Origin: Pseudomonadales bacterium
GTDB lineage: Bacteria > Pseudomonadota > Gammaproteobacteria > Steroidobacterales > Steroidobacteraceae
DNA: 13,303 bases
Assembly (NCBI GenBank): GCA_020442965.1
Contig: JAGRJB010000027.1
Coordinates: forward strand, 1 to 13,303
Direction: 5' to 3'
Position numbers and translations under genes: made by a program. Positions within the stretch are counted from its first letter, which is position 1, and each line of letters opens with the position of its first letter. The notes beneath the pieces are model-generated. The model made no database searches. It worked only from the letters and a program-made list of their open reading frames with translations, and was not told the DNA's origin. Positions 1 through 5,647 of the stretch are shown here, one piece after another.

Positions 1-350
1 AATGTGTCGCGACGCTGCCGGACGAACTACCGGGCCTCGATCGCAGCGTCCAGCTCGCGATATTTCGGATCGCACAGGAGGCGCTGACCAACATCGTGCG
101 GCACGCGAAAGCGCGCCACGTCGAGTTGGTGTGGGAGCAAAGCGACGCTGGCTACCAGATGGTAATCGGCGATGACGGCGCGGGTTTTGACAGCACTCGC
201 ATTGATGCACAAACCGCACATGGGCTGGCTGGCATGCGTCAGCGAGTTGTAAGTTTGCACGGCAGCTTTACCTTACATCGGCAAACGCCGCCCGGGCACG
301 GCATGCGCGTCATCGTGACGGTACCGCGAGACGTTGCAGCGTTGGAATGA
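1..350 (+). CDS. Sensor histidine kinase, C-terminal ATPase end (partial)
   Basis: This is the 3' end of a two-component sensor kinase; the reading frame is open from base 3 and ends with TGA at 348-350. The visible protein starts near the N box of a GHKL ATPase (RIAQEALTNIVRHAKA), followed by the G1-type motif GDDGAGFD and the G2-type motif HGLAGMRQRV. The wording QEALTNIxRHAxA and GLxGMRxRV is typical of the HisKA_3 kinases (NarX, DegS, UhpB class), which pair with NarL/LuxR-type regulators. The sensor, membrane and phosphoacceptor-His parts lie outside the window. The last 41 bp overlap, tail to tail, the 3' end of a receiver gene on the other strand. The cognate partner is probably the NarL-type regulator at 792-1436, which is inferred from proximity and family. 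The class call is firm, but the signal sensed cannot be seen. Confidence 0.9.
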   Translation, partial: CVATLPDELPGLDRSVQLAIFRIAQEALTNIVRHAKARHVELVWEQSDAGYQMVIGDDGAGFDSTRIDAQTAHGLAGMRQRVVSLHGSFTLHRQTPPGHGMRVIVTVPRDVAALE

Positions 351-690
351 GACGATCGATTTCGCGCATTTTGTCAAAAAAGAAATCGGCACCCGCCAGA
401 GCGCAGCGTTGACGCACCGTGGGGAGATCGTAGTTGGTCAGCACGATTACCGGCCGTTGCGGATGTAGCGCTTTGGCCCGGCGGATCACGGGTATGCCGC
501 TGCCGGGTGCGAGTTCGAGATCGACCACCAAGACGTCGTGCTCGATCGCTGCAAGCTTCTGGAGCGCATCTTCCTCCGATTCGGAATAGCCCACGATTTC
601 GAGCCGCGGATGCTGCGAGAACATACTCTGCAGGCGCTCACGGAGTAGTGCCGAGTCCTCGATCAATAGCACCCGAACTTGAGTTGCCAT
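310..690 (-). CDS. Stand-alone receiver-domain response regulator
   Basis: This is a 126-residue CheY-like receiver with no output domain. All phosphorylation-site residues are visible: acidic pair E11-D12, phosphoacceptor D57 (VLVVDLEL), T85 (VIVLTNY) and K107 (FFFDKM). I chose the ATG at 688-690 because the first beta strand (VRVLLIEDS) begins four residues later, as is usual. An in-frame ATG at 787-789 would add 33 residues of unusual N-terminus. It lies only 2 bp after the stop of the upstream NarL-type gene, so a longer, translationally coupled form is possible. Neither start has a clear Shine-Dalgarno. It likely acts as a phosphate sink, relay intermediate or protein-binding switch in the two-component circuit encoded here; that role is inferred. 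Its 3' end overlaps the sensor-kinase gene. Confidence 0.85.
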   Translation of the reverse strand: MATQVRVLLIEDSALLRERLQSMFSQHPRLEIVGYSESEEDALQKLAAIEHDVLVVDLELAPGSGIPVIRRAKALHPQRPVIVLTNYDLPTVRQRCALAGADFFFDKMREIDRLIPTLQRLAVPSR

Positions 691-791
691 TGCCGATTCG
701 TTGGCTGCTTCTCGTTGCTTATCGGTCTTGGCGCGCATCGGCGACGATCTTTGAATGCCGACCGAATCGCGATGCGGTTGATTGAACATGC

Positions 792-1436
792 CTACTGGAC
801 CAGGTCGTTCCTGATCGCGTAGCTTGTCATATCGGCATTACTCTTCATCGACATCTTCTCGAGTATGCGGCTCCGATAGGTGCTCACAGTCTTGACGCTC
901 AGATACAGTTGCTTGGCGATGTCCGATACGGCTTCGCCCTTGGCGAGCCGACAGAAGATCTGGAACTCGCGTTCGGAGAGAATACTGTGCTGTGGTGCGT
1001 TGGGGTCACCGCGGACTCCTGCGACTAACAGATCAGCCAGTTCCGGGCCTACATATCGTCCGCCTCGAGCAACCGTACGTACGGCGCGGAACAATTCGGA
1101 GTCGTCAGTTCCTTTGCCAACGAAGCCGCTGGCACCGCCACGCAAAACGTTCAGTCCGTATTGAGCCTCGGGAAAGCCGCTCAGAATCAATACACCTAAC
1201 GATTCATAGTGTACGCGGACATGCCGCAGAACCTCTAGTCCAGACATGTCGGGTAGTGACAGATCCAGCAGCAATACGTCAGCCTCGATCTGACGCAATT
1301 GCTCGATAGCCTCACGCCCAGTCGCGGCCTCGCCAGCGACCGTCAGGTCTTGTTGCCCCTCGATGAGAGCTTTCAGCCCCGCTCGAACAACCTGGTGATC
1401 GTCGACAATCATGATGCGGATGCGTTGCGTGGACAT
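792..1436 (-). CDS. NarL/FixJ-family response regulator with LuxR-type HTH
   Basis: This 214-residue DNA-binding response regulator has the standard two-domain layout. The receiver covers about residues 5-122, with acidic residues D12-D13, phosphoacceptor D58 (VLLLDLSLPDMSG), S86 in the Thr/Ser position and K108. A LuxR-type helix-turn-helix covers about 151-214 (ILSEREFQIFCRLAKGE, then the recognition helix in VKTVSTYRSRI). The length matches the NarL/UvrY/GacA class. The ATG at 1434-1436 fits the family start. A receiver-only gene follows in the same direction, and a HisKA_3 kinase end converges from the other side, so the three probably form one signalling module. No convincing promoter is visible in the leader. 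The target genes are unknown, though the adjacent envelope genes are a reasonable guess. Confidence 0.93.
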   Translation of the reverse strand: MSTQRIRIMIVDDHQVVRAGLKALIEGQQDLTVAGEAATGREAIEQLRQIEADVLLLDLSLPDMSGLEVLRHVRVHYESLGVLILSGFPEAQYGLNVLRGGASGFVGKGTDDSELFRAVRTVARGGRYVGPELADLLVAGVRGDPNAPQHSILSEREFQIFCRLAKGEAVSDIAKQLYLSVKTVSTYRSRILEKMSMKSNADMTSYAIRNDLVQ

Positions 1437-1649
1437 GCTTAAATGCTAAACGCCGTTCGTCTGAAGCCGAAGACGCTATCGACTCGTCTTCACGTAAGAC
1501 TGATCCTACAAGCAATTGCATCGCTCGTGTGCACGACGAGACTAATTTGCGTCTCCTGGGCCCAAGAATCCAGAGCCGATGCGCTGCTAACGAGCGGGGT
1601 CGTCAGCGATGGCTGCCGGCGGATACAGCCAACGTTCGCAAGAGGTGGG

Positions 1650-1690
1650 AAAAAAAAGAGCCCGGAAGGCGGGAGGGTCCGACCGGGCTC
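1650..1690 (-). terminator. Intrinsic (Rho-independent) terminator on the - strand
   Basis: A perfect 8-bp inverted repeat, GAGCCCGG (1658-1665) and CCGGGCTC (1683-1690), encloses a 17-nt loop. Read on the - strand the stem is followed at once by eight T residues (the A run at 1650-1657). Read on + there is no T run, so the signal is directional. No - strand gene ends upstream of it. It must therefore terminate an unannotated - strand transcript, act as an attenuator in a long leader of the regulator operon, or insulate that operon from antisense read-through. Confidence 0.75.
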
Positions 1691-1733
1691 GTGGTTCAAC
1701 ACTCTAGGGGGCTAGGACTATCGAACCATTATC
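1650..1733 (-). ncRNA. Candidate small RNA or leader RNA ending in the 1650-1690 terminator
   Basis: Just before the terminator, on the - strand, GGTTC and GAACC (1723-1727 with 1693-1697) can form an outer stem. This encloses an inner CTAG/CTAG stem with a 4-nt loop (1704-1715). Two successive hairpins, the second a strong terminator with a U run, are the usual 3' end of a bacterial small RNA or riboregulatory leader. A GATAAT hexamer (1728-1733 on -) could be a -10 element but has no recognisable -35, so the 5' end is a guess. It matches no RNA family I can name. The existence of a transcript is inferred from the terminator alone. Confidence 0.3.
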
Positions 1734-2048
1734 ATGATGCGCTGCTGGTTTCATCCCCGCTACCAGCGCAATGGTCTATCGTGAGTAGGCAGAATCTTAC
1801 GCGAGGGCCAATGCCGTCTCTTTCGATCAACGATACAGCGCCGTATCGAACGTCCAGGTCGCCCCAAGCGATATCAAATCAAGATCGCCAATCACGTCGG
1901 GCCGAGCCGGCACAGTCGCCGCGCTCGTAGGCGCAAACCCACGTCACTCGTCGCGATCGGAACCCGTTATCGTGCATCCTGACTGACACGCGAGCGGCCG
2001 AGCTGGTGGTCAAATAGGGATCACGCACAGTTCACAGGAGCAGGCGAC

Positions 2049-2432
2049 ATGTCGAAATTGTTTCGGACCGCGGTCATCGCATCGCTAGCCACATTCGCGG
2101 TCGGTTGTGCAAGCACCGCGCCCAAACCGTTTGCCGCGCTGGCCAAAGCTGAGGCGTCGATCGAACAGGCAAAGCGCGCAGATGCGCGCCGCTTCGACCC
2201 GGCGAATCTCGACCAGGCACAGCAGAAATTGACCGCGGCGCGCGCCGACGCCCAAAAAAGGGACAGCAAGAGCCTGGATCGTTCGCGCCGACTCGCGGAA
2301 CAAGCGGAGCTTGACGCGGAGCTCGCCTCGGCCAACGCGACGGCCGCGGCGGCAGATGTAGCCGCGAAGGAAGTCAACGCCAGTATTGACGCGTTGCGCA
2401 GCGAGACGAACCGCGAAACGAACCCGCGTTGA
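2049..2432 (+). CDS. DUF4398-type lipoprotein
   Basis: This is a 127-residue predicted outer-membrane lipoprotein. It has a positively charged start, a hydrophobic stretch and a lipobox ending FAVGC with the acylated Cys at about residue 20. The mature part is almost entirely Ala/Glu/Lys/Arg-rich heptad-like helix (AKAEASIEQAKRADARRFDP, then LDQAQQKLTAARADAQ), as in DUF4398 proteins; their molecular role is not established. An AGGAG ribosome binding site (2036-2040) lies 8 bp before the ATG. The next gene, only 15 bp downstream, encodes the same helical type fused to an OmpA domain, so the two are probably co-transcribed and may interact. Their function is likely linkage or spacing in the periplasm, which is inferred. 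Confidence 0.85.
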   Translation: MSKLFRTAVIASLATFAVGCASTAPKPFAALAKAEASIEQAKRADARRFDPANLDQAQQKLTAARADAQKRDSKSLDRSRRLAEQAELDAELASANATAAAADVAAKEVNASIDALRSETNRETNPR

Positions 2433-2447
2433 GGCAGGAGCACTACC

Positions 2448-3296
2448 ATGATTGATCATAGAATTATTGCGCTGTCTGCCGCCGGCCTGCTGTTAGTGGG
2501 TTGTGCGACTGCGCCTCAGAACGTTCCCGAACTCGATAGCGCGCGGGCGGAAGTAGCGCGGGTCGCCGGCAACCCCATGGCTGAACAAGCCGCGGGCGTG
2601 CGCCTGCGTCAGGCGCGCGAGGCGCTCGCCAACGCCGAGCGTGCACGTGAGAGTCGCAAGCCGCTTGAGACGATTACGCATCAGGCGTATCGCGCCAATG
2701 CCCTGGCACAGATCGCGGCGGCGCAGATTCGCACCGCGCAGTCGCGCCAGGAGATCAAGTCGGCCGAGGCAACACGCAACCAGGTGTTGCTGGAAGCTCG
2801 CGACCGTGAGGCACAACAGGCTCGAGCACGGAGCGAGGGGCTGCGCCAGGAAACCGATACGCTGCGTAGTCAGTTGGAAGAATTGCGCGCCAAGCAGACC
2901 GATCGCGGCATGGTGCTGACGCTGGGTGATGTGTTGTTCGACACGGCCAAGGCCACGCTCAAACCGGGCGCAGCGCTCACGATCGACCGCCTGGCCGATT
3001 TCATGCGTCGCAACCAGAACGCGAAGATCATTGTCGAAGGTCACACCGACAGTCGGGGCAGCGATGCTTATAACTTGCGGTTGTCGGAGGAGCGAGCCGC
3101 GGCCGTAGCAGATGCTTTGCGCTTTCAAGGCATTGCTAGTGCGCGCGTTCAAAAGCGCGGTATGGGCAAGGGCTATCCCGTTGCCTCCAACGACACGGCT
3201 GCGGGGCGCCAACGCAATCGGCGTGTGGAAATCATCTTTTCCGATGCACAGGGCCAATTCCAATCCAGTGCCGCCCAATCGCGACCGAATAGCTGA
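2448..3296 (+). CDS. OmpA-family lipoprotein with DUF4398-like N-terminus
   Basis: This is a 282-residue predicted lipoprotein. The signal peptide ends in lipobox LLLVGC (Cys19). Residues about 25-150 form a long Ala/Arg/Glu/Gln-rich helix, probably a coiled coil. Residues about 155-266 are an OmpA C-terminal peptidoglycan-binding domain (LTLGDVLFDTAKATLKPGA, then VEGHTDSRGSDAYN). D201 in GHTD and R216 in LSEER occupy the positions that bind the diaminopimelate of peptidoglycan in characterised OmpA domains. The closing motif GRQRNRRVEI is intact. It should anchor the outer membrane to the cell wall across the periplasm, with the helix as spacer. A GGAG-type ribosome binding site precedes the ATG. 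The upstream DUF4398 lipoprotein shares the first two modules but lacks the OmpA domain. Confidence 0.93.
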   Translation: MIDHRIIALSAAGLLLVGCATAPQNVPELDSARAEVARVAGNPMAEQAAGVRLRQAREALANAERARESRKPLETITHQAYRANALAQIAAAQIRTAQSRQEIKSAEATRNQVLLEARDREAQQARARSEGLRQETDTLRSQLEELRAKQTDRGMVLTLGDVLFDTAKATLKPGAALTIDRLADFMRRNQNAKIIVEGHTDSRGSDAYNLRLSEERAAAVADALRFQGIASARVQKRGMGKGYPVASNDTAAGRQRNRRVEIIFSDAQGQFQSSAAQSRPNS

Positions 3297-3478
3297 ATGC
3301 AGTTGATCAGTTGGCCAGCGTTGCGCGCGGACGCTAAGGATAGTTGTAGAACCCAGCGGCGACCTGACGCCAAACACATCGAGCGGAACGAGAAGAATGG
3401 CGAGGCTGTTGGATACGCGGGCAGCGCCGCTGCGTCACGAGAGGCCGTGGCGGATCGAATCACTTCAGCCGCGAGATA

Positions 3479-3507
3479 TTGACAGCGGCGCGAGCATCTC
3501 GGATAAC
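3479..3507 (+). promoter_or_regulatory. Predicted sigma70 promoter for the second receiver gene
   Basis: A perfect -35 hexamer TTGACA (3479-3484), a 17-bp spacer and a -10 hexamer GATAAC (3502-3507, 4 of 6 consensus) place the transcription start near 3514. That is about 32 nt before the GTG start of the receiver gene. The promoter is the best match to the housekeeping consensus in the window and suggests that the receiver gene is expressed independently of the OmpA gene upstream. Confidence 0.6.
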
Positions 3508-3545
3508 GTCATCGCTGGAATTTGGCGAACCGGGAGGGCGAGTGT

Positions 3546-3914
3546 GTGTCCGCACGAGTGGCAGTCGCCGAAGACAATGACGATCTGCGCGTTCTACTTG
3601 AGCTTCTCATCGACAATGAGCCTGGGCTGGAGTGCGTAGGATCAACAAACGAATTGCATGAAGTCATTCCCTTGGTGCAGGCAGAGACAGCCGACGTGTT
3701 GGTTCTTGACGTTGAGTTGCGAGGCAAGTCCAGCATGCAGGCCCTGGACAGTATCCACGCGGATTGTCCCAACGTGAAAATCATCTTCTACACCGGGCAT
3801 GCGCACCCCGAATTCGCGCAACGCGCGCGCGCAGGCGGAGCGTCGGCGCTTGTGCTGAAGTCCGGCGATACGCAAGAGCTGCTGGACGCGATCCACTCGG
3901 CGGTCGGCGGCTGA
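3546..3914 (+). CDS. Stand-alone receiver-domain response regulator (second copy)
   Basis: This is a 122-residue CheY-like receiver without an output domain. The site residues are intact: E9-D10, phosphoacceptor D55 (VLVLDVEL), T83 (IIFYTGHA) and K105 (ALVLKSG). I place the start at GTG 3546, because GGAGG at 3532-3536 is an ideal ribosome binding site 9 bp upstream and a good promoter ends at 3507. A TTG at 3522 would add 8 residues but leave almost no leader. It resembles the receiver-only protein at 310-690 in layout but is clearly diverged. No kinase adjoins it. Its partner could be the kinase at the left edge (inferred). It lies between envelope genes and may control them through protein contacts rather than DNA binding. 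Confidence 0.85.
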   Translation: MSARVAVAEDNDDLRVLLELLIDNEPGLECVGSTNELHEVIPLVQAETADVLVLDVELRGKSSMQALDSIHADCPNVKIIFYTGHAHPEFAQRARAGGASALVLKSGDTQELLDAIHSAVGG

Positions 3915-4016
3915 CTACCGTCCAAGTACAGCGCAATCGTCTGAGTGTGATCGACAGCGGCGTATCGGCCTGGATTTCGACCGTAAACTGCGTCGTGCCT
4001 GACGCACACTGCCACG

Positions 4017-5063
4017 TTGGGGCCGCATTTGAATCGATCGGATCTTTTCATCTTTCCGCTGATTGCCACGCTCGGAATTGGGCTCGTTCCAGAGCGAGCG
4101 GTCGGATCTAGCGGTGGCCCGCAAGATGTGCGCGCGCCCGCCACCGAGAGTATCGGCGAGTTGCGCGACGATTATGTTGCTCGTCCGGCGCAGGAAGGCG
4201 CTCCGCTGAATTACTGGCATGATCGCCTGTACATCGCATTTCAAAGTCTGGTCGAACGTACGGATCAGCGCTTCGCCGACAATGGTTCGCCCGCGGTGCC
4301 TACGCCGGCCGCACCCTTTAGAATCGGCCTCGATACATCAATCGTCCAGAATTCACGATTCCGCATAGACCCCCGTCTCGATTTCGATGTGCTACTCGAA
4401 CTGCCGAATATCGAGCGTCGACTGCGATTGTTTGTAAACAACGATGACGTGCAGGAGTCGCCGGGCGAGCGTGGCCGCCGCAACCCGTTGCGCGCCGGCT
4501 TGCGCTTTCCCGCACTGCGCGCGCTGGATTTCGACATTGGCCTACGCGCTGATTTCCCCGACGCGGCGTTCATGTCACTGCGCTGGCAGCGCGTCTACGA
4601 ATCGAGCGCCTGGAATGTGCAGCCGTTTGCCAAGGCGTACTTGCAAACCGGCGATGGATTGGGCTTTGTCAGCGGGATCACTTTCGATCACTGGCGCGAA
4701 CGCTGGCTCGTACGAAGTTCGAGCTACGGCAATTGGCGCAAGAATCGGGCGGCGACTGAATGGACACAGGCGTTTCTCGTCGCGAACATCCGCGAAATCA
4801 TCCGTTTCGGGAGCTATGGCCCCATCGTGCGAGGCCGCGACCTTGCGGGGGGAGTCGGCGTCCAGTTGTTAGCATCGGGGGAACGCCTGGCGGCAGGCGA
4901 TGTCATCGAACTGAGCGTGTTTGCCAAACAGGCGACACGCAAGAGTTGGTTGTACTGGCAGGTCACACCCCTGATTCGCTGGCAACGTGAGAATAACTGG
5001 CGGGCGGAGCCAGGACTCTATCTGGGCGCCGAGGCACTGTTTTGGGGCCTTGCCACCCCGTAG
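4017..5063 (+). CDS. Uncharacterised probable outer-membrane beta-barrel protein
   Basis: This 348-residue protein begins with a hydrophobic segment (LFIFPLIATLGIGLVP) that could be a signal peptide. A helical stretch (NYWHDRLYIAFQSLVERTD) follows. From about residue 100 there are alternating polar and aromatic strands (RIGLDTSIVQNSRFRIDPRL, VQPFAKAYLQTGDGLGFVSG, then SWLYWQVTPLIRWQRENNW) ending in an amphipathic strand at the C-terminus. From memory this layout, including the RRLRLFVNNDD segment and the WLYWQVTPLIRW-type end, resembles a family of hypothetical proteobacterial barrel proteins of unknown function; I cannot name it. There is no ATG near the start. TTG at 4017 is used here, TTG at 4029 is equally possible, and the frame is closed upstream by TAA at 3984. 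The gene follows the receiver gene by about 100 bp on the same strand. Confidence 0.75.
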   Translation: MGPHLNRSDLFIFPLIATLGIGLVPERAVGSSGGPQDVRAPATESIGELRDDYVARPAQEGAPLNYWHDRLYIAFQSLVERTDQRFADNGSPAVPTPAAPFRIGLDTSIVQNSRFRIDPRLDFDVLLELPNIERRLRLFVNNDDVQESPGERGRRNPLRAGLRFPALRALDFDIGLRADFPDAAFMSLRWQRVYESSAWNVQPFAKAYLQTGDGLGFVSGITFDHWRERWLVRSSSYGNWRKNRAATEWTQAFLVANIREIIRFGSYGPIVRGRDLAGGVGVQLLASGERLAAGDVIELSVFAKQATRKSWLYWQVTPLIRWQRENNWRAEPGLYLGAEALFWGLATP

Positions 5064-5124
5064 AGAACTTCGCGTGCGCGGCGCTCAGGTCCGCGGCTGC
5101 ATCGTCGTGCCATGGCGCGAACCG

Positions 5125-5150
5125 GTGCGGGCGACCGCAGTCGCCCGCAC
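5125..5150. terminator. GC-rich hairpin between convergent genes
   Basis: A perfect 11-bp inverted repeat, GTGCGGGCGAC (5125-5135) and GTCGCCCGCAC (5140-5150), encloses a 4-nt loop (CGCA). It sits between the convergent barrel gene (stop 5063) and PRC-barrel gene (stop 5158). Neither strand has a T run after the stem, so it is not a canonical intrinsic terminator. It may still act as a bidirectional transcription block or a 3'-end stabiliser for both mRNAs. Confidence 0.45.
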
Positions 5151-5157
5151 ACCGGCA

Positions 5158-5520
5158 CTACCAATAGCGAGGGGCCTGATAGTAGTCATATGTTCGATCA
5201 CGATATCCCAAGCCGTCATTGCGGGTGAGCTCTTCGAGCGAGTCGGCTGGTCCGTCTTTCAACTGCTGCTTGGTGTAGTTGACGACGTAACCGTCCGCGT
5301 CCTTTTGGTAGTCGAGGCCCGACCAGGGAATCGGGTGATACTTTTCCCCGATACCGAGAAAGCCGCCGAAACTCACGACTGCGAATATGATGCTGTTCGA
5401 CTTCTTGTCGAGAACGATATCTTCAATTTCGCCGATCTTTTTGCCTGACGCGTCCTTCACGTCGGTGCCGAGTACGCGTTTTGCGCGAATAGCGCTGGTG
5501 TGTCCTGAAGCGGTAGTCAT
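5158..5520 (-). CDS. PRC-barrel domain protein
   Basis: This is a 120-residue soluble protein. Residues about 13-85 match a PRC-barrel: RAKRVLGTDVKDASGKKIGE, then IEDIVLDKKSNSIIFAVVS, FGGFLGIGEKYHPIPW and LDYQKDADGYVV. PRC-barrel domains occur in photosynthetic reaction-centre H subunits and RimM, and stand-alone forms are common in proteobacteria as presumed stress or envelope-associated proteins of unknown mechanism. There is no signal peptide or membrane segment. The C-terminus is Tyr/Arg/Asp-rich (GYRDRTYDYYQAPRYW). The ATG at 5518-5520 is preceded by a strong AGGAGG ribosome binding site (5526-5531). It is transcribed toward the barrel gene and stands alone, 127 bp before the gabD stop. 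Confidence 0.88.
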   Translation of the reverse strand: MTTASGHTSAIRAKRVLGTDVKDASGKKIGEIEDIVLDKKSNSIIFAVVSFGGFLGIGEKYHPIPWSGLDYQKDADGYVVNYTKQQLKDGPADSLEELTRNDGLGYRDRTYDYYQAPRYW

Positions 5521-5647
5521 GGGTGCCTCCTGTGTTTGGCTGCAGAAGACTGTACTCTCAGCCGAAACTGAACGGCGTCAGTCGCGTGCCCGAGTGCCTG
5601 TAAGCATCGGCTGGCACGCAATTGCAGAGTTCGAGTGCCGCTGCAGG

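Larger units (their letters stand above)
1437..2048. other. Long intergenic region without a convincing gene
   Basis: About 610 bp separate the regulator operon (-) from the lipoprotein gene (+). Open frames here, for example a + strand frame over 1529-1930, lack a ribosome binding site, match no family I know and run through a terminator hairpin, so I do not call them. The region holds a strong intrinsic terminator on the - strand (1650-1690) and a neighbouring imperfect hairpin (1693-1727). There are also two short inverted repeats in the regulator leader: CGTCT/AGACG at 1458-1475 and GTCTT/AAGAC at 1486-1500. I found no clear sigma70 promoter on either strand. The right end must carry the promoter for the lipoprotein gene. 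Confidence 0.6.

Noticed and set aside
1419..1448. GTTTAGCAT segment before the NarL-type gene resembling half of the 10256 palindrome
   Set aside because: The shared 9-mer lacks the symmetric second half here and is within chance expectation for a 13-kb window.
1529..1930. 133-codon open frame on + in the intergenic region
   Set aside because: It has no ribosome binding site, its composition is arbitrary, and it runs through the terminator hairpin and its A run.
1913..1977. Short - strand frame (about 32 codons) within the possible small-RNA region
   Set aside because: It has no ribosome binding site and no signal or membrane character; nothing distinguishes it from chance.
2493..3377. 294-codon open frame on - opposite the OmpA gene
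   Set aside because: It mirrors a well-supported OmpA-domain gene on +; long antisense frames are expected at this GC content and the product resembles no family.
3472..3501. CGAGAT/ATCTCG inverted repeat after the OmpA gene as terminator
   Set aside because: The stem is only 6 bp with an 18-nt loop and no U run, and it overlaps the better-supported promoter at 3479-3507.
3989..4006. TGCGTC/GACGCA hairpin just before the barrel gene
   Set aside because: It is a 6-bp stem with no U run or defined regulatory context; too weak to call a terminator or riboswitch.
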